From the NCBI RefSeq assembly GCF_014648275.1, contig NZ_BMQU01000012.1, positions 1-64,000 on the forward strand: a stretch of 64,000 nt of DNA, written 5' to 3'. A program made the position numbers and the translations under genes. The notes beneath the pieces are model-generated. The model was not told the DNA's origin and ran no database searches. It saw nothing but the letters and a program-made list of their open reading frames with translations. Shown here piece by piece: positions 24,581 through 33,242 of this stretch (its first letter is position 1; the number at the start of each line of letters is the position of its first letter). This stretch comes from Pseudomonas laurentiana (GTDB lineage Bacteria > Pseudomonadota > Gammaproteobacteria > Pseudomonadales > Pseudomonadaceae).

Positions 24581-25409
24581 GGTAACTCCTCTTCAGCAGC
24601 CATTGGTGGACCAGGGTGACCAGCGTCATCAAGCCGACCAGGATCATGGCCAGTGCACTGGCCAGGTTTGGGTCCAGGGAGATGTCGCCTGCGACCAGCG
24701 CGGCGATGCGGATCGGCAGTACGTTGAAGTTGCCGGTGGTCAGGGCATACACCGTGGCGTACGCCCCCAGGGCGTTGGCCAGCAGGATCACGAAGGTGCC
24801 GAGCAGTGCCGGGGTCAGCACCGGCAGGCCGATGTGCCGCCAGTACTGCCAGGCGTTGGCACCGAGCAACTCGGCGGACTCGCGCCAGTCCTCACGCAGG
24901 GCGTCGAATGCCGGGTAGAGCAGCAACACACCCAGCGGTATCTGGAAGTAGGTGTAGAGGATGATCAACCCGCTTTTGGAGTACAGGTTGAAGTCTTCGA
25001 TGATCCCGGTTTGCTTGAGCAGCATGGTCAGGGCACCGTTGAAGCCAAGCAGGATGATGAAGGCAAAGGCCAGTGGCACCCCGGCGAAGTTGCTGGTCAT
25101 GTTGGCGAAGGCGTTGACGAAGTCGCGCAGCCGCGAATCGACCCGGCGCAGCGAGTAGCTGCCGAGAATGGCGATCACGATGCCAAACAGACTCGACCAG
25201 AAACTGATCTCCAGGCTGTGCTGGATAGCCTGGCGGTAGAACTTCGAGTTGAACACCTTGCTGAAGTTGTCCAGGCCCCAGCCGCTCTCGGCCTGAACAC
25301 TGTGTACGGCCACCCAGGCCAGCGGGGCAATTTGAAAGACCAGGAAAAAGACCGCAAAGGGCAGCAGGCAGAGCAGGGCTAGGTATTTACCGCGAGTCAG
25401 CGCGTTCAC
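24567..25409 (-). CDS. ABC importer permease 1
   Basis: A 280-residue membrane protein (about six segments) of the binding-protein-dependent permease family. The EAA-like loop is seen as ESAELLGANAWQYWRHIGLP near residue 180. I place the start at the GTG (25409-25407), which overlaps the stop of the preceding phosphodiesterase gene in a GTGA arrangement; a GTG 18 bases further upstream is possible. It pairs with permease 2. Confidence 0.87.
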   Translation of the reverse strand: MNALTRGKYLALLCLLPFAVFFLVFQIAPLAWVAVHSVQAESGWGLDNFSKVFNSKFYRQAIQHSLEISFWSSLFGIVIAILGSYSLRRVDSRLRDFVNAFANMTSNFAGVPLAFAFIILLGFNGALTMLLKQTGIIEDFNLYSKSGLIILYTYFQIPLGVLLLYPAFDALREDWRESAELLGANAWQYWRHIGLPVLTPALLGTFVILLANALGAYATVYALTTGNFNVLPIRIAALVAGDISLDPNLASALAMILVGLMTLVTLVHQWLLKRSYHVAR

Positions 25410-26212
25410 GTAAGTAGCTCCCGGCACACCGGCTTGTCATGGGCAATGCCCATCAGCTCGCAGATCGTCCCGCACAACTCGGTTTGCAGGGGCTTGGCGG
25501 CAGGGTCGAGGCTGAAGGCATCGCCAAACACGAACAGCGGCACTTCGCGCTCTTCAGGCAGCAGGCCATTGTGCGAGTGGTCGTTGTTCATGCCGTGGTC
25601 AGCGGTGACGAGTACCTGATAGCCACTGTCGAGCCAGCCTTGCAGGTAGTCGGCCAGCAGGATGTCGGCGCTACGCGCACTGTTGCGGTACTGATGGCTG
25701 TCCAGGCCATGGCGATGGCCAGCATCGTCAATATTCATCGGGTGGACGAGCAGGAAGTTCGGCGTGTACTTGCGTCGCAGGTACTCGGCGTCGGTAAACA
25801 GGTGCGAGTCCGGGTAGTGGTCGACGTAATAAAACAGGCCGTGTTGAATCGGCAGTTTCGGCGAGTGGGTGTGGCGATCGCGCAACGGATCGAACGGTGA
25901 GCGGTTGTACAGTTCGCTGACCCAGTGGTAGGCCGCTGCCGCCGTGCTCAGCCCGGCTTCGTGGGCGTAATGAAAGATGCTGCGCTGCGTGGACAGGCGC
26001 GTGACGTTGTTGTGAACGATGCCACTGTCGATGGGGGCTACGCCGGTAAGGATGCATTCGTACAGTGGTCGGGACAGTGCCGGCAGTTCGCATTCGAGGC
26101 GGTACAAGGCTGCACGGTCGGCTTCGACATAGGCGTGCAGGTGGCCCATGGCGTGGTGCGCAACCTGATAGTTGAGCCCATCGAGCAAGACCAGAATGAC
26201 GTTGTGGTTCAT
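25406..26212 (-). CDS. Alkaline phosphatase/nucleotide pyrophosphatase-family enzyme
   Basis: A 268-residue protein of the type I phosphodiesterase/alkaline phosphatase superfamily. It begins NVILVLLDGLNYQVAHH with the first metal-binding Asp. It then has a nucleophile-like Ser/Thr region near 45-55 (ALSRPLYECILTG), HPMNIDDAGHRHG (Asp/His ligands, about 160) and TADHGMNND (about 208). No signal peptide, so it should act in the cytoplasm on an imported substrate. Family members include phosphonoacetate hydrolase and nucleotide pyrophosphatases. The ATG at 26212 has GGAG upstream. It sits between the binding protein and the permeases, which ties its activity to the transporter's ligand. Confidence 0.82.
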   Translation of the reverse strand: MNHNVILVLLDGLNYQVAHHAMGHLHAYVEADRAALYRLECELPALSRPLYECILTGVAPIDSGIVHNNVTRLSTQRSIFHYAHEAGLSTAAAAYHWVSELYNRSPFDPLRDRHTHSPKLPIQHGLFYYVDHYPDSHLFTDAEYLRRKYTPNFLLVHPMNIDDAGHRHGLDSHQYRNSARSADILLADYLQGWLDSGYQVLVTADHGMNNDHSHNGLLPEEREVPLFVFGDAFSLDPAAKPLQTELCGTICELMGIAHDKPVCRELLT

Positions 26213-26239
26213 GACTTCTCCGAAGTACGCGGGGGCTTT

Positions 26240-26294
26240 ATCGCTGGCAAGCCAGCGCCCACATGAGCCTTGTGGGAACTGGCTTGCCAGCGAT
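26240..26294. repeat. REP doublet between binding protein and phosphodiesterase genes
   Basis: ATCGCTGGCAAGCCAG (26240-26255) and CTGGCTTGCCAGCGAT (26279-26294) are perfect inverted repeats, and each arm is itself palindromic, with TGTGGGA beside it. This is the Pseudomonas REP layout. Inside the operon it could stop 3' decay and raise binding-protein mRNA over downstream genes. Confidence 0.85.
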
Positions 26295-26328
26295 TGGGCG
26301 ACACGGTTTCCCGGTCGGGCCCAATGCC

Positions 26329-27393
26329 TCACTCCATCTCGATGATCACTTGCTCTTGCCACATCTGTGGCAGTTTCTTCGAGGTGGCTTCCCAGGCCGC
26401 AGCATCCTTGATCGGCTGAGCGGCCTTGTACTGCGCGTTGGGCAGCAGCTTGGCTTGTACATCGGCAGGCAGTTTCAGGTGCTCGGCACGAATCGGCCGG
26501 GCGTTGCCGCGGGCGAGGTTGGTTTGCCCGGCATCACTGAAAATGTACTCGCGGGTCAGTTTTGCGGCATTGGGGTTCTTGGCGTATTTGTTGATGATGG
26601 TGGTGTAACCCGAAATCACCGAGCCATCTGCCGGGATCAAGACCTCAAAGCGTTTTGGATCGATCTGTTCGCGGTAGCTCAGGCCGTTGAAGTCCCAGAC
26701 CACACCGACTTCCACTTCGCCCTTCTCCAGGGTCTGGATGGTGGGGTTGGCCAGCGACAGACGCTTCTGCTGCGCCAGTTTGGTGAACAGTTGCAGGCCC
26801 GGCTCGAGATTTTTCTCGTCGCCCTTGTAGGCGATCGCGGCGGCCAGCACGCCGTTGGCGGCTTGGGCAGCCGTGCCGACATCACCGATGGCGACCTTGT
26901 ACTTGCCCTTTTCCAGGTCATGCCAGGTTTTTGGCATGTCGGCTTCCTTCACCAACTGCTTGTTGATGATGAAGGCGATGGTGCCGGTATAGGCCAGGGC
27001 CCAATGGCCATCTTTGTCTTTGGCCCACGCAGGCACCTGGTCCCAGGTACTCGGCTTGTAGGGCTGGGTCACGCCTTTGGCAGTGGCAATCGGGCCGAAA
27101 GCAGCACCAACGTCGCCGATATCAGCACTGGCGTTATCTTTTTCCGCCTCGAACTTGGCCACCTCCTGGGCCGAACTCATGTCGGTGTCCATGTGCTTGA
27201 GACCATACTTGCTGGCCAGGTCTTCCCAGGTTTCTTTCCAGTTGGCCCAGGCATCGGGCATGCCGACGCTGTTGACCGCACCCTCTTTACGAGCGGCGTC
27301 CTCCAGGGCTTTCAAGTCGGTACCTGCAGCCATCGCCGCGGTACACAGGGCGATGGTAGAACCTAACAGTGACGCCAGGAAAAGCTGTTTCAT
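26329..27393 (-). CDS. ABC importer periplasmic substrate-binding protein
   Basis: A 354-residue protein with a signal peptide at residues 1-22 (FLASLLGSTIALCTAAMAA). It follows the type II binding-protein pattern of the AfuA/PhnS/PotD group (YTGTIAFIINKQ, GVVWDFNGLSYREQI, RGNARPIRAEHLKLP). The ATG at 27393 follows AAGGAGC. First gene of the six-gene operon. The ligand cannot be read from sequence. Together with a phosphodiesterase-family enzyme, a HAD phosphatase and a HutC-type regulator, a phosphonate, phosphoester or similar compound is likely. Confidence 0.9.
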   Translation of the reverse strand: MKQLFLASLLGSTIALCTAAMAAGTDLKALEDAARKEGAVNSVGMPDAWANWKETWEDLASKYGLKHMDTDMSSAQEVAKFEAEKDNASADIGDVGAAFGPIATAKGVTQPYKPSTWDQVPAWAKDKDGHWALAYTGTIAFIINKQLVKEADMPKTWHDLEKGKYKVAIGDVGTAAQAANGVLAAAIAYKGDEKNLEPGLQLFTKLAQQKRLSLANPTIQTLEKGEVEVGVVWDFNGLSYREQIDPKRFEVLIPADGSVISGYTTIINKYAKNPNAAKLTREYIFSDAGQTNLARGNARPIRAEHLKLPADVQAKLLPNAQYKAAQPIKDAAAWEATSKKLPQMWQEQVIIEME

Positions 27394-27454
27394 CCGAAGC
27401 TCCTTTTTGGTGCCTTGCAAAACGCATGGGTGTTGGACGTTGTTGCGATTCGGT

Positions 27455-27466
27455 TGGTCTAGGTCA
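27455..27466. promoter_or_regulatory. Candidate GntR operator before the ABC operon
   Basis: TGGTCTAGGTCA is an imperfect dyad centred on CTAG, 62 bp upstream of the binding-protein start. It matches the perfect palindrome before the regulator gene (TGGACTAGTCCA) at 9 of 12 positions. CTAG-centred dyads fit HutC-type GntR operators. The remaining 27467-27719 divergent region shows no other clear signal. Confidence 0.4.
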
Positions 27467-27719
27467 GCAATACCTGAGCCAAGGTAGGCCGGGTGCATGA
27501 CATTTTGATGTCGCTGCGGGCTGCTCCGGCATGGCAGCTGGCTCTGAAAATACAGCGTAGACCAGATTCAAGTGCTTGATCCGCAACGGCTGGAGGCCTT
27601 GATCGACAGGGTTTTGATGACCGTTGAGCGGTAATGTCATCTGGCGTTCATCTGCATTGCCTAGGCTTGAAGTATTCCCGTGCGCCCCTTTCTGAGCGTT
27701 TTACTGCCCAGTATTGGCG

Positions 27720-27733
27720 CTGGACTAGTCCAG
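27720..27733. promoter_or_regulatory. Perfect palindrome before the GntR gene
   Basis: CTGGACTAGTCCAG is a perfect 14-bp palindrome ending 14 bases before the GntR start codon, where binding would block its own translation start or promoter. It is probably the autoregulatory operator. Confidence 0.55.
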
Positions 27734-27747
27734 ATAGGTAACCTTTG

Positions 27748-28461
27748 ATGCGTCCACTGCCACCGCGCGCAGTAACAGCCATATGCCAGGCGTTGCAGGA
27801 ACAGATCGAGCATGGCCTGCTGGCCGCAGGCTGCAAGTTGCCGGCCGAGCGCAAGCTCAGCGAGGTGTTCGATACGACGCGTATTACCCTGCGCGAAGCC
27901 CTGGTGCAGCTTGAAGCCTTGGGGGTGATCTATCGCGAGGAGCGCCGTGGTTGGTTCGTTGCTCCCGAACGATTGACCTATGACCTGATCGAGCGTAGCC
28001 ACTTTCACGCCATGGTGCGTGCCCAGGGGCGGGTACCGGCTACCGAGTTATTGTCGGCACGCCTTCAACCAGCGCCCGCCGCAATCTGTGCGCGTTTGCA
28101 ACTGTCGCCGCTGTCCAGCGTGATTCAGATCTGTCGGTTACGGCGTATCGACGGGCGTGCAGTGCTGTATGCCGAGCACTACCTGAACCCCGATTACTTT
28201 CCGGATATCCTCAGCTTCGACCTGGGCCAGTCTCTGACCGAGTTGTACGCCGAGCATTACGGGATCCAGTACGGTCGGGTGTGCTTTGAGATTCTGCCTA
28301 CGGCATTGCCCGTCGCCGCTGGCATGGCCCTGAAAGTGTCGTCAGGTAGCCCCGGGCTACAGATCACCCGGGTCAACAGCGACCAGCACGGGCGCTTGAT
28401 CGACTGTGACCTTGAGTATTGGCGGCATGACGCGATTCGCATTCGTGTCGATGCCGGTTAA
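27748..28461 (+). CDS. GntR-family (HutC/UTRA) regulator of the ABC operon
   Basis: A 237-residue regulator. The N-terminal winged HTH spans residues 10-72 (GLLAAGCKLPAERKLSEVF, TRITLREALVQLEALGVI), the GntR signature. The UTRA effector domain is at about 85-232 (ICRLRRIDGRAVLYAEHYL; TRVNSDQHGRLIDCDLEYW). It is divergent from the ABC operon, with a perfect palindrome just before its ATG at 27748 (a TTG at 27745 is less likely). It probably represses the transporter until its ligand, or a product of it, binds the UTRA domain. It converges with the mscS remnant, overlapping by four bases. Confidence 0.88.
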   Translation: MRPLPPRAVTAICQALQEQIEHGLLAAGCKLPAERKLSEVFDTTRITLREALVQLEALGVIYREERRGWFVAPERLTYDLIERSHFHAMVRAQGRVPATELLSARLQPAPAAICARLQLSPLSSVIQICRLRRIDGRAVLYAEHYLNPDYFPDILSFDLGQSLTELYAEHYGIQYGRVCFEILPTALPVAAGMALKVSSGSPGLQITRVNSDQHGRLIDCDLEYWRHDAIRIRVDAG

Positions 28462-30616
28462 GCATTGTTGCCCTCGGCACCACCACCGGCTGTGATCACC
28501 TGCACCGACAGGCGCGGAGTGGCCAGGTCCAGGCCGGCTTCATCGAGCTCGCGCTTGAGCGCCAGGTTGAACGCCCTTGAAACCTCCCACTGCTTGATCG
28601 GTGCGGTCTTGAATCGCGCCCGCAGGATCGCCGAGCCGGACTCGAAGCTTTCCACCCCTTGCAGCTCCAGCGGCGACCAGATACTGCGCCGTTGCAGCGG
28701 GTCATTGCGCAGCTTCTGGCCAACATCGCGAACCAGGTCGATGGCCTGGTCGATGTTCATGCTGTGGGGAATGGCGATGCGGAAGATCGCGTAACCGAAC
28801 TCCCGCGAGTAGTTCTTGATGCTTTTGATCTCGCTGAACGGAATGGTATGGACGATGCCATCGATATCGCGCAGGCGTACGGTACGGATAGTCAGGCCTT
28901 CAACGGTCCCCAGGTGGCCGCCGACATCGACATAGTCGTCGATGGCCAGGGAGTCTTCGATGATGATGAACAAGCCGGTGATCAAATCGGCTACCAGCGA
29001 TTGCGCGCCAAAACCGATGGCCAGGCCGATGACCCCGGCACCGGCCAGCAGCGGTGTGACGTTCATGCCCATGTTGGCCAGGGCGACGATCACCGCGATG
29101 ATGAAAATGGTCACGAACAACACGTTGCGGATCAGCGGCATCATGGTTTGTGCGCGGGCATTGGCGGCCCCTTTACGCGAGCGCGTCAAGGCATGATGCA
29201 CGGCGGTGTCGCTGAGTATCCACACCAGCCACGCCGCAAGCAGTGTGCCGCTCAGGCCGAACAGGCGCATGGCGGCTTCATGGCCGTCGCCCTCGGCAAA
29301 ACCGATCAGCGACAAGCCCCAGACCCGAAGCCCCAATTCGATGAACAGCAACCAGATCGTCAGGTATAGCCAAAGCTTTTCAGGCGTTCGTAGTACAGCG
29401 GCTGACGGCGGTTGCTGCGGTGTGGTTTTGCAGCATGGCGACGGACCAGGCCGTTGATCACGATGCACAGCACCAGCAGCACCGCGCACATCAGCGACTG
29501 ACGTAGCGCAGTGCTGGTGTCACCTGCCGAAATGAATGTGGCAAACAGTGAGACAGCCACCAACACCAACGCCGGCAGGTACCAGAGACTGCCGAGAATC
29601 TCGATGGTGTCGCTCAGGGCCCGGCGGGTCAGACGCCGCGACAGGGGTTGGTTACGAATCAGGTGGGCAATAGGACGCCGGAATCGCAGTATGAACAGCC
29701 CGCTGGAAATGGCCGCCAACACATTGGCCAGTGTGGCCAGGCTATGCGCCAGGTGAGTGCCTAGTGCAACGGCCAGGCGCGGGTCGTTCATCGCCTCGCC
29801 GAAGGCGGCAAAACTGCCGATCAGCCACAGCGGACGAAAAGCGCGACGCCGCAGAATGTGCAGGGCGTGATGGCGGTGAGGGCCATCGAGCAGGGAAAAG
29901 GCAATCACGCAGATGGCCGAGAAACAGGTACCGACCACCAGTGCATAGGCCAGCACCATGGCCATGGATTTGCCCAGTGAAGAGGGCAGTGCAAAGCTCA
30001 GGTACACGGTGATGATCAGTGCTACCAGCCAAGGGCCGAGCTTGCGCAAGGCGAAGAGCACCAGGTCCCAGGTCTTGGGATGCTGGGGTAGCTCTTCGGT
30101 CAGACCAAAGCGCAGTCGCACCCGATGCCCGACCCAGATAAACCCGTAGGCCAACAGGCTCCAGAGGGCGATGACCGCCGCAAAGCCGAACAGAATGGCG
30201 GGTAACTCCTGTGCCGGCACCTTCAAGGCCGCCAACTCATCCTGGGCTTGGTCCAGCTCTTGCGACCAGAGGGTGAAGGGGCTGGCGTCACCACTGAACT
30301 GCTTTTCCAGGCTGGCCACGGTATTGCCGATCACGCCCAGTACACCTTGCTCTACCGATGGCTGCGCCTGTTTGGTGCTGTCGCGCAACTTCTTCAGATC
30401 GGCCAGCAAATTGGCGCGTTGCTGATCGTTTTCCAGGCGCTTGATGACTTCGTCCAGGGACTGGCTCAGCGGCTCGGTGGCCTCGGGTTGGGCCTTGCTG
30501 CCGCCGAGCAAGCCCGGCAAGCCTGCCGCCTGGGCCAGGCCGACGGGCGCCAGAAAAATCAGAAACAGCGCGAAAAAGCGGAAAAAGGCGGGCACTGGCA
30601 GATCAACCTCAGGCAA
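28458..30616 (-). pseudogene. MscS-family mechanosensitive channel (YbiO-like), frameshifted
   Basis: Two overlapping frames make one MscS-type protein of about 719 residues. The first (30616 to 29360) has a signal peptide (LFLIFLAPVGLAQA), a coiled region and several membrane segments, and stops after ERLKSFGYT. The second continues with LTIWLLFIELGLRVWG and holds the MscS pore and beta domain: ANMGMNVTPLLAGAGVIGLA, GFGAQSLVADLITG and a vestibule region. Adding one G (one C on the coding strand) at 29363-29364 restores ...FGYT-LTIWLL..., so the likely lesion is loss of one base in a short run. The gene is either broken or the base is a sequencing error. The start is uncertain: TTG 30616 or GTG 30595, the latter with GAGG upstream. 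Confidence 0.8.
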
Positions 30617-30642
30617 TCAATCGCCCGAGTGTAGTGTATTTG

Positions 30643-30807
30643 TCAGTTCAGTTTCTCAAGGATCTTCCAGGCCATGATACCGATCATGCCCAGCGTACCG
30701 ATCCACATCATCAGCACCCCGATATTGCGCTCACGCATGTTGAAGCCGACGGTCAACAGGATCAGGCCGGCGATCACCGGGAGGAACATCATCTGGAACT
30801 CTGACAT
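30643..30807 (-). CDS. Small inner-membrane protein
   Basis: A 54-residue protein with two predicted membrane segments (MMFLPVIAGLILLTVGF and VLMMWIGTLGMIGIMAW) joined by a short charged loop (NMRERN). I recognise no named family. The ATG at 30807 has AAGG upstream; the longer frame to 30897 has no ribosome site. It lies just upstream of the MscS-type gene (27 bp to its possible start) and may share its transcript. Confidence 0.7.
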   Translation of the reverse strand: MSEFQMMFLPVIAGLILLTVGFNMRERNIGVLMMWIGTLGMIGIMAWKILEKLN

Positions 30808-30927
30808 GCGCAAGGACCTTCTCAAGGCTCGGAAATTCATGGGGCAAGCATAGGCCGGAATCGTCAAGCCAGGGTTGATGGAGATCAGCGCCGGCACGGC
30901 CCGTGCTGATTCTAACAGCAGAGAAAC

Positions 30928-30958
30928 TTCCTACATCAATATCAGACCGCGTCTGATA
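30928..30958. promoter_or_regulatory. TTCCTACA box and palindrome upstream of the secreted-protein gene
   Basis: TTCCTACA (30928-30935) resembles one half of the EvgA/BvgA-type response-regulator box. Four bases later TATCAGAC-CGC-GTCTGATA (30940-30958) is a perfect 8-bp inverted repeat. Both lie about 120 bp before the start of the next gene in an otherwise gene-free stretch (30808-31074). Confidence 0.4.
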
Positions 30959-31074
30959 CAGCGCCCAAGGCTTCCTGCCGACTGGTTAAAAGCGTCATGA
31001 GCGATTGATGAATCGCCCTGACGCGGACATGTAGCAACAGCTGTGTGTCATTAACCTTTGAAAGGATGTCGCGA

Positions 31075-31512
31075 ATGAAAAATATCAAGAAGGTGCTGTT
31101 GGGTTCTTTTGTGGTGTTGGGGTGCTCGGTGGGTGGGGCGGTACAGGCAGCTAATCTGGCAACTGTTACGGTTGTAAATGAAACCAGTGCAGAGGCGGTG
31201 TACGGCTATGAATATTTTTCTGGAAGTTTAAATACCCCGCCTACCAATATTGTACAGAATTCCAGTATTGGTTTTATTCATACCAGCGGAAGTGATATTG
31301 CGTCCGGTATGCGATTTACTTACGCAGTGGGCTCGAAAAAATGCCGGTTCTCGGCATCGCACTTGGTTGAAATTCATCTGGGCGGATACCTGCCTAGCTG
31401 GAAAAAAGATGCAGTGTCTATTGGTTCGAGCCGTGCAACCTGTACCGCGACATTGGTAAAAGCGGACTCGAATCTTCCCTTCAATTACACCGTGCAGTTC
31501 TCTATTAAATAG
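31075..31512 (+). CDS. Small secreted protein of unknown function
   Basis: A 145-residue protein with a clear Sec signal peptide (basic start MKNIKK, hydrophobic core, VQAA cleavage near residue 25). The mature part is rich in Ser, Thr, Val and Gly, suggesting beta structure, with two cysteines (KKCRFS and ATCTAT) that could form a disulfide. I know no family. Base composition is visibly lower in GC than the flanking core genes. ATG 31075 has AAAGGATG upstream. It is 60 bp ahead of the four-gene array, separated by a strong hairpin, and probably arrived with it. Confidence 0.75.
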   Translation: MKNIKKVLLGSFVVLGCSVGGAVQAANLATVTVVNETSAEAVYGYEYFSGSLNTPPTNIVQNSSIGFIHTSGSDIASGMRFTYAVGSKKCRFSASHLVEIHLGGYLPSWKKDAVSIGSSRATCTATLVKADSNLPFNYTVQFSIK

Positions 31513-31514
31513 TC

Positions 31515-31550
31515 ATGCAGCTAGGCACTTGAAGAAGTGCCTCGCTGCAT
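31515..31550. other. Strong hairpin between the secreted-protein gene and the array
   Basis: ATGCAGC-T-AGGCACTT, loop GAAG, AAGTGCCT-C-GCTGCAT: fifteen base pairs with one mismatch. There is no T-run on either strand, so it is not a standard intrinsic terminator. It may be an mRNA-stability or processing element. It ends 22 bases before the first array gene. Confidence 0.7.
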
Positions 31551-31572
31551 TGGAACGGTTGGAGGAAGCAAT

Positions 31573-32310
31573 ATGAAAATAGGCGCAATTCCATCATCGG
31601 TAGCTATTGTTAGAACGCCACCAAAACCAGAACCGACAGAAGAAGCTTCAACCTCAAGCACGAAGGAAAGTGTAAGTCTTTCAGTCGAGGGATTGAAATT
31701 GAGCGCCAGCATGGCGCAGGTCGATGCCCAGAATGATCAAGCCAGGGATAAATACGAAAGAATTTACGGTGCCCATGGCCTTGGTAAAACAGCCTTTTTA
31801 CGGGTGAGTATGTATGGCGCAGAAGCTTTCAAACAGCCCGAGGTGTCGGCAGATTGTTCACCTGAACAACTGTCCCGAAAGCAGATGTCCTTTGATTTTC
31901 TACTGTCTATTCATGAGGGAAGGGGTAAACCGGCTAACCCGTTTGCAGGGCTATCCCGGCCAGAGCTTGCTGCGATCGTGGAAGACGAAAGCGGTGAATA
32001 TACGGATGAAGAGCGCTATGTGGCGCTTCATGCAAAAAGTGACCTGGACTTCGAGTGTTTTCAGGTAGTAGCCAGCTTTATTTCCTCTGGAGGTGATGCT
32101 CGCCCTGCTTATCGCAGCTATATAGAGTTACTGGATAGCCTCAGCCCTGTAGAGCGTTTTCGATATCCGGCGGGTGATCGCGAGATTGCTGAACGTCTTC
32201 TCGCCCAGGAAGAACAGCGCCTCGGCAAACTCCCAGCCGAGTTCTCTATCTGGGAACTTATGGCTCAGGAGGGGCGCGGCCTGAACAAGGAAATACCAGC
32301 AGCGGGTTGA
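31573..32310 (+). CDS. Tandem paralog 1, unknown function
   Basis: A 245-residue soluble protein without signal peptide or membrane segment. It has a Pro/Ser/Thr-rich, probably disordered start (to about residue 30), then VSLSVEGLKLSASMAQVDAQ and a helical body. Shared motifs are NPFAGLSRPELAAIVEDESG (about 122-141), SPVERFRYPAGDRE (about 191-204) and LGKLPAEFSIWELMAQ near the end. GGAGG six bases before the ATG (31573) is stronger than in the other copies, and its upstream flank is unlike the 97-bp spacers, so this is the promoter-proximal, possibly founding, end of the array. I recognise no characterised family. Confidence 0.8.
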   Translation: MKIGAIPSSVAIVRTPPKPEPTEEASTSSTKESVSLSVEGLKLSASMAQVDAQNDQARDKYERIYGAHGLGKTAFLRVSMYGAEAFKQPEVSADCSPEQLSRKQMSFDFLLSIHEGRGKPANPFAGLSRPELAAIVEDESGEYTDEERYVALHAKSDLDFECFQVVASFISSGGDARPAYRSYIELLDSLSPVERFRYPAGDREIAERLLAQEEQRLGKLPAEFSIWELMAQEGRGLNKEIPAAG

Positions 32311-32407
32311 TGTGTTTCAGTGATTGGCACTGTACGCGTCGGTCGGGATTACGCTAGGTCGTTGCTACCGACTGCGTAATGGTATTCGCCAGGTTAGGGA
32401 GAACAAC

Positions 32408-33145
32408 ATGAAAATAGGCACCGTTCCATCATCGGCAACTATTGTTAGAACACCACCAAAGCCAGTGCCGACAGAAGAAGCTTCAACCCCAAGCACGAAA
32501 GAAAGTGTAAGTCTTTCAGCTGAGGGGTTGAAGTTGAGCGCCAGCATGGCGCAGGTCGATGCCCAGAGTGATCAAGCCAGGGATAAATACGAAAGAATTT
32601 ACGGTGCCCACGGCCTTGGTAAAACAGCCTTTTTACGGGTGAGGATGTATGGCGCAGAGGCTTTCAAGCAGCCCAAGGTGTCGGCAGATTGTTCACCTGA
32701 ACAACTGTCTCGAAAGCAGAAGTCCTTTGATTTTCTACTGTCTATTCATGAGGAAAGGGGTAAACCGGCTAACCCGTTTGCAGGGCTGTCCCGTCCGGAG
32801 CTTGCAGCGATCGTGGAGGACGAAAGCGGTGAATATACGGATGAAGAGCGTTATGTGGCGCTTCATGCCAAAAGTGACTTGGATTTCGAGTATTTTCAGG
32901 CTTCAACCAGCTTTATTTTTCCAGGGGGCGATGCTCGCCCTTTTTACCGTAGCTACATAGAGTTACTGGACAGCCTCAGCCCTGTAGAGCGTTTTCGATA
33001 TCCGGCGGGTGATCGCGAGAAAGTTGAGCGCCTGCTTGCCCAAGAAGAACAACGCTTCGGCAAACTCCCTGCCGAGTTCTCCATTTGGGAACTTATGGCG
33101 CAGGAGGGGCATCGTCTGGACAAGGAAATGCCAACAGAGGGTTGA
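32408..33145 (+). CDS. Tandem paralog 2, unknown function
   Basis: A 245-residue paralog, close to copy 1 through residue 160 (KYERIYGAHGLGKTAFLRVR, SADCSPEQLSRKQ) and differing mainly at FEYFQASTSFIFPGGDARPFY. Its tail (GDREKVERLL ... EGHRLDKEMPTEG) groups with copy 4, while copies 1 and 3 share a different tail. The ATG at 32408 follows AGGGAGAACAAC, a weaker ribosome site carried by the repeated spacer. No catalytic motif is evident. Confidence 0.8.
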   Translation: MKIGTVPSSATIVRTPPKPVPTEEASTPSTKESVSLSAEGLKLSASMAQVDAQSDQARDKYERIYGAHGLGKTAFLRVRMYGAEAFKQPKVSADCSPEQLSRKQKSFDFLLSIHEERGKPANPFAGLSRPELAAIVEDESGEYTDEERYVALHAKSDLDFEYFQASTSFIFPGGDARPFYRSYIELLDSLSPVERFRYPAGDREKVERLLAQEEQRFGKLPAEFSIWELMAQEGHRLDKEMPTEG

Positions 33146-33242
33146 TGCGTTTCAGTGGTTGACACTGTATGCGTCGGCCGGGATTGCGGTAGTTCGTGGC
33201 TGCCGACTGCGTAATGGTATTCGCTAGGTTAGGGAAAACAAC

